Of a stretch of DNA of 64,000 nt, positions 1 through 12,698 are shown one piece after another; within the stretch, counting starts at the first letter, position 1, and each line of letters opens with the position of its first letter. Origin of the DNA: Diadema setosum (lineage: Eukaryota; Echinodermata; Echinoidea; Diadematoida; Diadematidae); the NCBI GenBank assembly GCA_033980235.1, contig CM067064.1:30512170-30576169 (forward strand), given 5' to 3'. The notes below the pieces were generated by a model. The model searched no databases and was not told the DNA's origin. It saw only the letters and a list, made by a program, of their open reading frames with translations. Position numbers and translations under genes: made by a program.

Positions 1-3000
1 TGGATTGCATACCCCATTATAGGATGGTCAGTATTGGGGAAGTTGAATGAGCTGATCACTATCCGTGCTGTTTTGCGCAGACTAGGTGGTCCAAGCGATG
101 ACGGATCGGAAAAGAGATCTGCTAATGGCAAGGCGAGGATATTTTGTCTGTCACTGATGGATGTTCACCTCTGATGAACCACCTGCTCTCAAGTCAATCA
201 TTATGATTGAAAGGACAAGTAGAAATTAACCCTGCAGTCAAGTAAACTCGTGACATTTAAAGTATGACTTTACAGAGTTTTTTTTTTTCTTTTTCCTCTT
301 GAATTCTGGAGATATTTCCCAGTTTACCACAGAATAGGTTTCTTCAAAGGCTCTGGGGATACCATGCTGTCAACAAACAGTTTAGGCCTACAGCTTGCTT
401 GAAGGATTCAAGGAATTTTGCACTAATCATTAACTTGTACCTGTGGTATTCATTGAGATATATGTTTTGCTCTATGTCTGTATACAAAGAAGTCCTGTGC
501 AAAGCATTATGGGAGTGGCAATTCCTATTCACTTCTTCAGATCAATGAATCTGAGCCTAGATTGGGATAAAGTTATCTATACAGCGTTATCAAATGAAAC
601 CTCCCATAAATTTGTATCAATACTTTGGATGTCTCTCGCAAGACACATTTTCTTTGTGTGTAATAAACTCCTGGCAATTATTTTGATAACTCAGCCAATC
701 AGTAACCAAATGACAACTGTTCTGAGCCAGTTTACGGATTATGAAACAAGGAAGCCATGGGAAAAATGGAAAATGCAGCATGATCATGCAATCAGCTGTG
801 TTCACAAATGCATTCGGTTTCTGTATGCAAGCACAATTGGTGCCCAATTGAGGCAGAAAAGCTTTAAGAGGTCTGAGAAAATGGGAGAGAAATAGTCAAG
901 GAGGTATACATTCATCCGTCACTGGCAAACCGAGTGGCAATTTGATCTAAAAAAAAATTACTAAGTGCTGTCAACAGATCAGATTTCAAAGAAATTTCTA
1001 GAGTGGTGTCGTACCGTGTTCACATGTTGTTTTATCTCACGGAGCGAACCCTGCTCATATGGCAGACTGTGCAGACCTTGGCAGAGACCTTTCTCCCAAG
1101 GTAGGGGGCAGCCCTTGGACCCCATACTCTGCCCGGAATCATTTTACCTCAATAGCGCTTCATTCAATCACTTACACATTTGAGTACTATGCAAGAGCAC
1201 AGTTCTGTTGCATTAGTGAACATTTTACTCCTTGGGGAACATTTCCCTTTCCCTTTAAGAAAAGCCACTAAGTTATGTGGCTTTCAGGCATTATATATAA
1301 TAAAACTTTAAAAAATAAACATAAAACCAACAAATCATCTAAAATGATAATTACAAGAACATAGAACAGTGATGAAGACTGAGGAATGATGCTAACGACA
1401 TCACTTGCAGAACATAAGATAAAGGCCCAAAATTCACAAAGGTGGTACAAATGAAACCATGGTTTAAACCATGGACAAAAACCATGGAGCGCCAAGTGTC
1501 GCATGGAGTATTTCGTTACGAAATCAGTCATTTTGTCGATGAAATGATTATTTTGTAACGAAATGACAACATTTTGTAACTAAATGAACATTTCGTCCAC
1601 GAAATGGTCATTTTGTCGACGAAATGACCAATTTCGTAGCGAAATATTCAATAATAAATGACAACATTTTGTAACTAAATGAACATTTCGTCCACGAAAT
1701 GGTCATTTTGTCGACGAAATGACCAATTTCGTAGCGAAATATTCCATGCGCCACCTGGCGCTCCATGGTTTTTGCCCATGGTTTAAACCATGGTTTCATT
1801 TGTACCACCTTCGTGAATTCGGGCCCTTACAGTGAAGGTTGAATCCCCCCCCCCCCCCTCCCCCATAGTTCCCCATTAGTACTACACCAGTGATTCAGTG
1901 GGAAGCATTCTCCTTGATATCATGACTTTTTGGTGTCGCTTTTTTCTTCTTTTTCTTCTCTCCTTTACTGGTAGTCACTGACTGACACCAAATACATTTA
2001 GGAGCCAAGAGCTAGCTCTGTGCTCATCTCACTTTGAGGTCAACTCAAGGGCAGTGAACAGCTGCCAAAATGTACACATCAAGGTCAGAAGGGGGGTTTC
2101 CAAAGAGCTGTGTCTACAAATGTATGAGCTTTCATGTGCTACAAGCATCTCCATACTTATAGGCAATGATTATCCGCAAATCAGGTGTGTGTGTTTTTTT
2201 TTTTTTATTCTTTGGTCAGGACATGAGGAAATAGAATTCAAGGAAGCCCACTGAATCACAGAGACTTGGCAGCCCCAGAAGTGCAGCAGCACACCCCGTC
2301 ACTACATAGGCATCCTCAGTGCAATCATCTCGAGTTCAATGGGAGAACCGTTCACACTGGATTTCCCCATTTGAATCCCCATCGAATTATCCTGAAGTAC
2401 CCATGGGGCGAGGGTGGTTAACTTTTTATCAAAATTTCTTTGTTTCAATGGCCTTTCGAATGGCAGTTCATGATGTAAACAGACATTTCACACTAAAAAC
2501 TAATAATGCCTCCGGCACCACTTTGTGGCGGAGGCATAAAAATGATGGGGGCACCAATTGAGCATTGTCTAGTGTGAAAGAGGTATCAGTCTGGCAGCAG
2601 TTCAAACTAGTGCAATATTATGACCTTCAGACTGTCAATGTACATTGTATATTGATTCCCTCCACGTGCTGTTCACACCTTGTCTTCCTGTCTTCTAGAA
2701 CTGTTACATATTGTATGTTCGTACAACAGCCTAATCATTGATGCTTGCAACAATCAACCATATGGGATATCAATTCTCCTCGATCTCGATCACACCTCAC
2801 TTAAATATATCTTTGCTCATAAGACTCAATAATTATATCCACAAGCACCACTCAATGATAATTGCATATGGCTTTTGATAACCACATGACCCAAGTTTCA
2901 TGCATAATAGTTACATTCATATTGTGATCCTTAATCTCCAGGATAAGCTACATGTACAAATGTAACTTCAAGCAAAAAGTTCTATGACACACTACTCGCA

Positions 3001-3653
3001 CCGAACATTTCCCTCTCTCGCTTACAATTACCTGACTTCACTAAGTGATGAAATCAAGAAATGCACCCTTTTACCGATCTTATCATTTGGTCCACATTGC
3101 AGAGATTGAAAGTTTTATGCCACTGTCAGTGTCTTATTTTCATATCATCCCTTGCTTTACAATAATTTCTCAACAGGAGTACAGTGTACACAGAACGTAA
3201 AATGAAATCACAGAAAAACTTGAGTGCAGATCTGTTGTGTCTCTGCTATAGCGTATCCTTTTATTTCTTAACCCTTTCATGCTAGTCATCCAGGGGATCA
3301 GCTGGGAAATTCAACAAGGAATCCAATGGGGAACCCCCCCCCCCCACATACACACACACAATTTCTTGGGGGGCAGCCTGAAGTTCATGTGTGAATGGTA
3401 CCCCAACCAGCCTCACGCCAGCCCACCCACTCACCACAAAAAGCTGGCCCTAAAGCAGACTTTCATGTGTAAAAGGGGCCTAATTTGTAGTTTTTAGTGT
3501 ACTATTACAGTCTGCAGCTTTTAATACAATACAGTCAGAAATTGATAATGCACTTCAGAAATGTGGCCGCAAACAAGAATATTTTCTTATCTGAAACCCT
3601 CGCCCCCCCCCCCCCCCCCCCCCCACGACTGCCCTGCAGGTTACAGCAACTCA
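1..3653. other. No gene recognised
   Basis: AT-rich DNA with a palindromic TIR element at 1420-1829, a C-run at 1848-1864 and another near 3337. A 150-codon plus-strand frame (443-895) and an open start (1-174) have no recognisable domain. Confidence 0.6.
1420..1829. mobile_element. MITE-like palindromic element with ~75-bp TIRs
   Basis: The left arm (aaaggcccaaaattcac, then ggtggtacaaatgaaacc and onward past ccatggagcgcca) and the reverse complement of the right arm match for about 75 bp. TA dinucleotides flank both ends, as in Tc1/mariner-type insertions. The interior is two copies, 95 bp apart, of a block made of palindromic words such as atttcgtccacgaaat and cattttgtcgacgaaatg. Confidence 0.85.
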
Positions 3654-3854
3654 TCAATATTCAAGTGGTGCATGTTTTGTTTTTGCTTCTGTTTCTTCTC
3701 CGAGCTGGTCCAAGATCTGACATGCAAGCTGAGTACTTGCCGTATGCTGCTGAATAGCTAAATACGTCTTTCGGAAATTTTCGGGCGGTAGAAGTGACCT
3801 TTCTGCTAGATAATCCATGTCAGTCTCCATCCAATTGACAGTGATCACGGTGAA
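3654..3854 (-). CDS. Candidate terminal exon of an unidentified protein
   Basis: A minus-strand acceptor tgcgttttcag is followed by 66 codons and a TGA at 3656-3654. The product has protein-like composition: NWMETDMDYLAERSLLPPEN, then an Ala/Gln/Leu helix-like stretch (LAIQQHTASTQLACQILDQL). GC content is above the flanks. I do not recognise the family; it does not resemble the known C-terminus or catalytic domain of xylosyltransferase. It lies on the same strand and downstream of the XYLT-like exon, which is awkward unless it belongs to a nested or separate gene. It could also be a chance frame. Confidence 0.35.
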   Translation of the reverse strand, partial: FTVITVNWMETDMDYLAERSLLPPENFRKTYLAIQQHTASTQLACQILDQLGEETEAKTKHAPLEY

Positions 3855-6292
3855 CTGAAAACGCAAGAAAGCTAAACAGTGCTGAATTACCTCAAGCTCT
3901 GTTTTGTCTACGATGCTAAATGTTTGTTTTGTTCTCATTCTGACATGTGACTCCATAACCATGTTCAAGTTGAATGAATACATAAAATGAGAATCAGTTG
4001 AACATGGCAACAGAAATTTCTGAAAATTGTACATATATTTCTTTACAAGAAGTTATATTTCAATTTAAAATTTCATATGTACATTTTTACCTGACAGGGA
4101 AACATGGGGGAACAAGAAATGCAAATTAGGAGATGTGATGGTGTCATCATATCAATTTGTACAAAGATACACTAGAAAGTCTTTGTTCTGGATTGGTAAT
4201 TTAGCTAACTACGTCCAACCCCTTTCCTCCTACAAATCTTGTTTTGACTGGGATATTACAAGACTACAGTCCACAATTTGAAGCAAAGAATTATGGCTTA
4301 TTCTTAGCAATTTCATGCCAAGACAGGAAATTCAGTCAACATTTGCAGATAGTTCTCTGGGAGACATGAGGAGAAGATATCCTCACCTTTTTCCAAATTG
4401 TGTGTGTGGTTTATACTCCTAATGTCAGTCTTGTGGAGACATGAGAAACTTGCAAAAATTCATTCACCTATTTTTTTTTTTCAATTTAAAGTCAAAATTC
4501 AATAAAACTCTTAAATTTCATTTTTTTTTTTTATTTGCTGAACTACTTTTGAATCGCAGTTACTATTTAATATTTCTGCTCACAAACCTTGCTGTCTCAC
4601 TGAAAATCTGTCCCTAATTTCGATTTTTTTTGGGGGGGGGGTTGGGAGGGTGTCTCTTTAAATACAAATGTAGGCCTACATGTTGGTTTTACTTCAAGGG
4701 AGGTAAAAATCTGTGGTTTAGAATTACCTTGAAATTGAAAGGACAAGTACTCAACATTGTGAAATGGCAAATTCTCCACTACTTTGTGTTCTGCAATCTT
4801 GGCAATGATGCAAAAAAAAAAAAAAAAGAAGTTCTATTGACCTCAACAATAAATGTCTCCTTAACCTCATGTTACACTTTGGGGCTAAATAACACTAACC
4901 TAGATGTACTGCAATTCATAGAAAGAGGGAAACTGTGAAAGGGAGATGGGGGGTTGACTACAATATCTGGTTTCCATTTCCCTTCTAACATTTGGCTAAA
5001 TGCTAATAACAGATGTGGCCATGTATATCTTTCTTTCTGTACTGTGAGAACACCCCTGATCCCCTGGGAAGTTTGAAAATTGAAACTATAGTGACCTCAA
5101 AAATATTACCCTACTATGATCGCTCCTATGCATCTACACACTCTTCAAAAGGTCAGCATAAACACTGCTTACCCCATCTCCTGGTTTAATTTCTGCCTTA
5201 AATCTCTCTCATCCCACTCACACGCTAAACAGGGATCAGCGAAATTGAAAAGCGGGGCACGTGCCCCCCCCCCCCAAAAAAAAAATATTGGTTGAACACT
5301 GAATTGCAAAGAGTGTATGGTGATATTGATTCTGTTCTCTTCAATTTTGAATTCTCATCAATAACAGGATTTCCTCGATGCCTTTCAGCGTCATCCTCAT
5401 TCCTGAATTCCTGTTTGGATGAGATCAGTTGCTATGACGACATCAATCTTGTACATTGGCTCAGGCTGGAATTTTATCGAGAGTTTTTCATTTTTCTCAT
5501 TTTTTTAAGGTCCTCTTTGACAGAGTTGATTTTTTCCCCATATCTAATTGTTTATGAGAGTTGTGTTGACATGCAAGGGGGGGGGGGGGGGGGGGGACTC
5601 TATGGCGAGGGCTCGGGAGGCCAGAACTTCTCATAAATATGAGACTTAGACATGAATCTAAAATAGGAAACAGAATCCCTCTCGCTAAATAGGATAGGGT
5701 GTGGGTTGCCTGCTGAAAATTCATCACATAGCTTTAAAATCACCACAGCTTGAATATTGGATGCTTGGAATATCTCCTTATAGCCACATGACACAAAGAA
5801 GGGACACGGATACACATAAATGCAGCATGCTATACAATACCACGTCTGTATGTTTTCCCCTGCAGCCATAAACCAGGGGAAATCACCAGTGCATCAAGCT
5901 TGTTTTATAAGCTTAGCATTAGCAATAGGAGTAGGAGATGGAAGAAATCAATACTTTACTTGACTATGATAATAACATCATCAATAATATTCTAAATGCA
6001 ATTACAAAAATTGCTAAAACAATGAGAAGATGAAGAAAAAGTACAACAAGTAGCCACACTGGTAGTAGCAATAGTAATAGAAGCATTTAAGAGTAGCAAT
6101 ATTATTACACATTGTAGTAGTACATCAGAAACTTTGTACAGCAGCAACACATTGAAGAACACTTTGTACTGTGTCAACCACATGCACACTTGAAGCTTTC
6201 ATACTGTCCAAATGAAATGTTACATGTCAGTTCAGTTCAGGATTTCAAAGCCCTTTCATAGCAGCATTATTATCATAAAAAAAAAAAAAAAA

Positions 6293-6293
<1 letters not shown>

Positions 6294-6323
<30 letters not shown>
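6294..6323. repeat. (TG)n microsatellite after poly-A
   Basis: A pure TG repeat directly follows a 16-base A run. Confidence 0.9.
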
Positions 6324-6326
<3 letters not shown>

Positions 6327-7395
6327 TTACATGGCCTATTGCCATGCAAGGAAATCACCAGAGTAGTGCTATAATACCCCTCCCAAAAAAGTACTACCAG
6401 TACCCAAATTCAATATACCTGCCCTACAATTTCAACATACACATTTCTACCTACTGTCATCTTCACCAGTTCATTGTGTCTTTTGAATGTACACTGTACA
6501 TGAAACTGTCAAGGATTTTCTTCTTCTTCTTTTTTATCCTCGGGATGCCATTTCCTTGTCATATGCTGTTCTCCCCACCACCATCAATAACGAAAACAAT
6601 GGGCTAGCGTCACGCCGTCGATAGAGCTGTTGGTGCTTCCAATGATGACACTTCCATAGCCAGTGCTTGATGGCCACGGAAAAAAAAAGAAAATGCAGCA
6701 GTTCCACATTAGCGCTTTGTTTTCCTGCCCCAGAAAAGTGCGCCTTCCGAACACTTTCCCCTGAAATCGACATCACACCTGCGCAAGGTCAACCGCATCG
6801 AAGTTTCTCTCATGTTATCAAAAATATTACTGTTCTCTGCACATTATTGATCAGCGGTCCGGCTAGATTCCCATGCCACTGCAACTGTAGCAATATCGTC
6901 TCTCTTTTTTAATTCTACTGTCCTTGTGTTGTTTGTTTGTTTGCTTGTTCAAATAGTCTCTTTCTTTGGATAATGCTGCTTTACAGCTGCTGAAGGAAAT
7001 GTAACCAAGCTCCTTGATGTCAGAAAAACAATGTTCATAATTGACAGCATACTCAGGGTTATTCATAACTAATCAAAATGTAACTTTCTCTCACCACTTT
7101 CTCATTCACTAGAAAAGAATCCTATCCGTGATGTGAACATTTATTACTGTGAAGGGAACACCTGCATCAAATGTACTGCTGGGAGCCACTACATTGTCTC
7201 TACAGTTGGTGTATCTAAATTGAATAATGCACAACCTCACATCCAGTCAGGTGGTTGCTTATTAGCATCCTTGGTCTATTCCTGTGATCGAACATAATTA
7301 AGTACATGTTTGATGCCTACAGCACTAATATTCCGATTCATTATTTCTGAATGCACATTCTTTGGCACACTGTAAATGCATTGCCCTTTTTTAAA

Positions 7396-8360
7396 GGAAA
7401 CCACAGCCCAATAAGCGTGGATTGAGAAGAGAAAGCAGCAATCAGACAATTAAATAAAAAGTTAAGAATGTTTAAATTTTCGTTGCCATCACCAGTGGAT
7501 ATAAAAGGAGACTACTACACTTTATGACATCATTATGGACAGTAATTGATATGAAGAAAATTCGACACACATGTACTTTCACTTTTCTAGCTTCTTGAAA
7601 GAGCACCTGAATTACCTCTTTTTAGAAAGCAGGGGGGAAAATATTACTCTGAACATAAGTCAGTAACAAATACACAAATACACTTTTGTAGTCGATTATG
7701 CTGCATCTTTCTTATAGCAAGCACACAGCCTCTGTTCTTTAGGAATATGTGTACTGTATAACAGTTAATTTGATTACAGTGTGTAAATGTCTATAGGTTT
7801 ATTGGTGTTGGAATGTATATGATAGGGCCTCATCTACGTCAAGCTCTGCTTATAATAATGGTCCCCTGTATTGTTTTCTCTTTTCTTTCTTTCTTTATAA
7901 CATACGTCTACAATATGCATTATAAGGTTGCTCTGAATTTATATGTATTAGGGATGATTGTTGTTATGAAATTAAAAATTCCTGTATTGATTTGTATGTT
8001 TTTACTTTTATTTGCATACTCTGTATCAATTTGTATTGATTTGTCATTAAATTTTGGAGAATAATGCAGAAATAAACAAACCAAACCAAACCAAAACAAA
8101 CAAGTCAATGGAATGTACGTATATTTTTTGTGAAAAATGAAATTCTGTGGAATTATCCTTATATTTTCTTGATATTGCTGTCCAAAATGATGCCATTAAG
8201 TGTAATAATCTCCATATCAAGCAATGGGGGCACCGAAACTTTGAAAATTCATAACTTTTGAATGAATTATTTGATTTTCCTAAAACCTTCACTGATGTCT
8301 TCTACTTGCAATGTTGCTTTCAAACAATTCACATTAATATTTGGGCTTTGGTTTCTCGTT
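7396..8360. mobile_element. Dispersed TIR repeat, copy 1
   Basis: The left end ggaaaccacagcccaataag is the inverse of the right end tatttgggctttggtttctc. The start tggattgag-aagagaaagc and inner words are shared with the copy at 18068-18630. A retroposon-like tail (aaataaacaaaccaaaccaa near 8070) appears to be inserted inside. Confidence 0.65.
8050..8102 (+). mobile_element. Retroposon 3' tail
   Basis: The stretch ataatgcagaaataaac followed by repeated caaac units resembles the 3' end of a non-LTR retroposon. The 5' limit is unknown and may reach back to about 7800. Confidence 0.4.
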
Positions 8361-11060
8361 AATCATTCAAATCTTACTGATTATATCAGAGACAATCATA
8401 ATTCATATCATGACTTAAAATGAGATTCTATCACAACAAATCTTCTAACATGGACATCATCCTAAAATAGCTGATTTTGTTCCAGGTTACAAAATGTACA
8501 AACTACAGTACTGTGTGCTCATACAGTCATACACTATGGACGAAAACCACCACCGATGTTGCGAATAACTGCTCTGTTAAATTCCAGCTTCTTTGCACAA
8601 TACTTAATTATCAATGATAAGCCCCATAATTTGGATCAACAAGTAAGTGTACTAGTTTATCTTATTTCATTTCAAATCTGATTCATTATGGAATATATCG
8701 AAATTTTTGGTGGTGGCAGTCTTGTGTATTCCATTTCTATGAATAATGTGATTTATTCATTCCACAAACTATTTCATTAAATCCTGTGTTTTGTTTGATT
8801 AATTATGATGAGTTGAGGCAATGTTAAATTGTGTTCTTAGAAGTATAATACTCAAGACAAAGTTTAATAAAGTGTAAGATTTTTGGTGGATGCTGGATTT
8901 ACATATGATATTCTAAGCCTTATATGTCAAAATTGTACTTATGATTAATGTCTTGTGATTTGTAATCATAATCTTTTTCAACATCTTATGTGCTTATGTG
9001 TAAGACTTGAAACAAAAGGATTATTTAAATGTATGATAAAGATTGAAATCGATTTGAAATTGAGGCTTTATAAGCATGTGTAATTAAATTTGTACATGTA
9101 TGCATCAACTCGTGTAGCTTTTAGATATGAATTGCATGGGGGGGGGGGATTCTCCAATCATCAAAAGATTTGAAGAATATCTATTACTGTCAAAGTACAG
9201 TATTACAGACAAAAGAGTAGACTGAAAGAATTTCAGGGGTGTGTGGCCTGTAGTGTCACATTCACATCCCTAGGGGCCCTCCTATAGTGTACAGTGTATC
9301 ATCAAAGATAGCTTAAGAATTCAAATAAACTTGAGTTTCCAAAACACCAACTCAGTAAAAAAAAACTTCACTACAACACCTGAGGTTTGTGTACACAACA
9401 ACACATTCAAGCACCATTTATGACACCCCTGATTTTCAATCACTTCGCAATAACTCTACAACACAAAATCTCCATTCCTGAAAATCTACACCATGTTGCC
9501 TATATACCCGCCTCCAATGCATAAAAAGTAAAGACTACCCCTGTCTAATACACACATCTTTACCATTCTTCTCAGCTTCATGCTGAATGGAGATTTTGCT
9601 CTTTCTTTGTCAGATTACTTTACAGAGGTGCTACACACATGCACCTCCCCATCATAGGTTGTACATTGTAAGTCTTTTGTCAGAGGTTATGCTTTGCTCA
9701 GTGAAAGTTTCGGGAGTTCTTTGTGAAGGAAGATTAACGAAAAAAACATTACTGAGCTAATCTTTCTCTGTTTTTCTGTCTGTCTGTCTGTCTGTCGCCC
9801 CCTTCCCTCTCTTTCTTATATTATTATTGGCCACCAGATTTTAAAAATTCAGATGCTCAGTAACAAACAGACTTCATCATCACTCCTTTATGGGGGAATT
9901 GGACTTCCAAAGTTACATCAATAGAAGGGTTCCTCCCATACTAGTCCCATGCTAAAATTATAGTGCCTCCAAAATGTGGACTTATGTTCTAAAAATCTTG
10001 GTGACTAGTGAAATTGTCTGCTCATTCCAGTTTTTGTTTTGTTCTTCTTCTTTTTTTGCACCACACCGGTACCTTTCTTTACTGAGGATTACAAGAGGAA
10101 CCGAAGATTAGAGAAGGGGGGGGGGGGGGGGGTGCATTTTTTCTAAGCATTTTACAATTGGTCACTACTATCCCATCCCCACCTTCCAAGTGCTTTGAAC
10201 AGTGTGCCTAATCACCACAGAAACTTTTAATGCTCTTTGGCCGCTTTTGTACAACTTGCAAAGCTATAGGCCAACTATATGTACATGAAAGCTTACTTAT
10301 TTCAAGGATGTCCCTAACAATGCAGTTGCCCTTCTTAGCAGGTAACATCACAAATGACACCAAATCCAGACATGAGCTCATACGCTGTACAATGTAGTGT
10401 CTGGAAATCATGGCAATTTGTATAACATATCATACAAATATAAACTGTGTTTATAATTTTTATTCCCCCATGATGGGCAAGTGTAGATGGTTGATGTTGT
10501 TGTTGTTTATATTTATTTGTTTCTTCCATCCCTTTTAAAAAGTTTTGAGTTCATTATAACAAAATTGAAGAGTAATATGCCATGAAGGAGTCATAATTGT
10601 CTGATCAGGGAGTAACAAAACAATTGTACTTCTGTAACAAAACAATTGTACTTGTACTTCAATTGTACTAATGTGATATCTCTATATCATTGTATGTTAT
10701 CAATTATATACAATGTAGTTTGCATTTCTTTTCTTTTTTGTGTGTGTGTGCATTGCCAAGTACTGGAATTAGAAAACAGGACTGAAAAAAGATATGAGAT
10801 CCAATCATAAGTCCTGATGAAATAATACACATTAAAAAAAGTATCACTGAGAAAGGAGCACTGTGTACCTTATAAACAAAATTTATGTCAAGTGTTTCAG
10901 ATGAAATATATGTCTTGCTATCATATGATTGATATGAAAATTTGAAATTGTTTTCTGATGTAAAAGAAGATGACAATTTCACAGAAACTTGGAGAGCAAA
11001 CACAGGGGGTAAAAACTCCTAGGAATGATGCACAGGTTTGAGTGCATTGGTCAGAATTTT

Positions 11061-11146
11061 GTGCATAAAGGTAACTATGGAACGCTTAAACCCACGAAAC
11101 AAAGCCAAGTGGGTTTAGGCTAAATTCCATAGTAACCGCATGCACA
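11061..11146. repeat. Hairpin-forming inverted repeat
   Basis: ggtaactatggaacgcttaa pairs imperfectly with taaattccatagtaacc, with cccac and gtggg inside and a short loop. It is probably a tiny MITE remnant. Confidence 0.6.
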
Positions 11147-12170
11147 CTATTCCTATTGACGCATGAAAAGACACATATATGTGCAAATTTACTGGATGCA
11201 GTTCGTTTTGGCTTGCCATAGTTGAAAGCCTGAAAACCATGCATACAGTAAATGACTGGATGCATGGCAAAAGTATTGGATGCATGATTTACTATAAGAG
11301 TGTTTATAAATACTATTCAAGAGTTATACAGTGAAATCATGTACACAGTATTTTGTCAGATCCATTATCAAACACAGGACAAAACAGCTTTTCATTGAAA
11401 GTGATCAATTTTCAGAATCTGCCAGTATACATTTGACATACAATTGTACAATGTACATTGTAGTTTGCAGTCAATGCACATTCTTCAAGTCATGATTTCA
11501 CTGATATCTACCGGTAAGTAAAAGTGTATTTAAAAATATGAACAGATGCACAGGTACATATATATTCCCTATGCAACGAATGGATGCTCCACAAGTTCAA
11601 AAACTTTCTCACTACAATATTTCTGAGTGTTACTGTTAGTATTGGTGAGGTTACACAAATGTGTGCACATTGCCTAAATTTCTTGTATTTCTTCCTGGCT
11701 CACCACTGTCAAATAAATCTGAGCAACATTCTATGAGTGGATTGCAGCTGTATCTAACTGGCTGATTCATCTCAAACCTTTGGGCTTTGTAATAAAATCA
11801 ACTAATCAAACGAGCACCAGGAAAGAGTTCCTTATGCCCCCCCCCCCTACTAGTTTGCACAAATAATGGTTGTAGATATGTTGCTGTTGTTGTTGTTTTT
11901 TTTTTTGCTAATGGTGGACTAAATAAAGGTTTAATATGGGAAGTCTTCCCATAAATGGCATAACCTTTATTTAGTTTATTATCGGTAAAAAGGAATGGAC
12001 ATGGTAGGCCTAGTTTGTTTGTTTTGTGCAAGTTGGTGGGGGGGGGGACATAAGGAACTCACAAAAATCACAAAATTAAATGATTGCATTATAAACCATT
12101 CATGATTTACATTTGTATAACATATAAATTTATGATGAAACATACATTAGCTCTAATAGGTACTAATCCT

Positions 12171-12306
12171 AGACCGATAGTATCTGTCTCTTCTCGTTGG
12201 GCTTCTTCTCTATAATGTTGGTATTTCAGCTCAGGGGCTGACCATGTTACAATTACATGTACCAATGTTTAGGAAGCCCAACGAGAAGAGACAGATGCCA
12301 TCGGTC
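12171..12306. repeat. Inverted repeat with ~35-bp arms
   Basis: agaccgatagtatctgtctc and the following ttctcgttgggcttc pair with 12272-12306 with about three mismatches; the loop is about 66 bp. It lies 150 bp beyond the splice donor of the XYLT-like exon, inside its first intron. Confidence 0.75.
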
Positions 12307-12458
12307 TATGATCCATCATAAATCGTATTTGGAAATTGATGTAGGATCGCTACCGGTCTCAGCCTACATGAGGTCACGATAGTGCCACATAAGGCATATT
12401 AGAGTGCAAAAGCTATACTTTGAAATAAATAAATACGTGCAATCAAGCAGTTACATAC

Positions 12459-12698
12459 CATAACGTCTTCATGATCTGTGGATTTTGATGCCGCTGCAGC
12501 TGGAGCTGCATGGGGGACACCGTCTCCTCGTCTCGCCTGCCGCCGGAGCTCTGCCGCTCGTTCGTCGCTGTCAATGGACAGGAAACTCCATGCGACAAGA
12601 CATTGTATACCTACAATTGCAAGGGCTGCAAACAACACAAAGCGATATCTGTAACAAAACCTCGTCGAACGGTTAATCTGGATGCTGTTCATGGCCAT
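12459..12698 (-). CDS. XYLT-like: First coding exon of a xylosyltransferase-like type II Golgi protein
   Basis: The ATG at 12698 (a second Met at codon 3) opens 80 codons ending in phase 0 at donor gtatgt (12458-12453). The product has a short basic cytoplasmic end (to Arg19), one hydrophobic anchor (about 20-42) and then a charged, Ala/Arg-rich stem: a type II membrane topology. The anchor and following residues (ALAIVGIQCLVAWSFLSIDS) closely match vertebrate XYLT2 and XYLT1, which share the pattern AL-x5-Q-x-LVxW-x-F-x2-(L/I). Xylosyltransferases add xylose to serine of proteoglycan cores in the Golgi and endoplasmic reticulum, starting heparan and chondroitin sulfate chains. The catalytic exons are not recognised in this window. 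Introns after XYLT exon 1 can be very long, so they may lie beyond coordinate 1. Confidence 0.72.

Larger units (their letters stand above)
3855..12458. other. Intron of the XYLT-like gene or intergenic
   Basis: No xylosyltransferase catalytic exon was recognised on the minus strand. Contents: poly-G near 5579, (TG)n at 6294-6323, a dispersed TIR repeat at 7396-8360, a poly-G run near 10116 and hairpin elements at 11061-11146 and 12171-12306. Confidence 0.45.

Noticed and set aside
1..174. Open plus-strand frame from the window edge to a TGA, ending MDVHL
   Set aside because: Fifty-seven codons open at an edge is not rare, no family is recognised, and gcgatgacggat recurs in the dispersed repeat near 18473, so it may be repeat DNA.
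443..895. 150-codon plus-strand frame
   Set aside because: Composition is non-protein-like, there is no domain, no splice context fits, and overlapping minus-strand frames are equally open.
3603..3624. Pro-rich frames across poly-C tracts
   Set aside because: They are translations of homopolymer runs.
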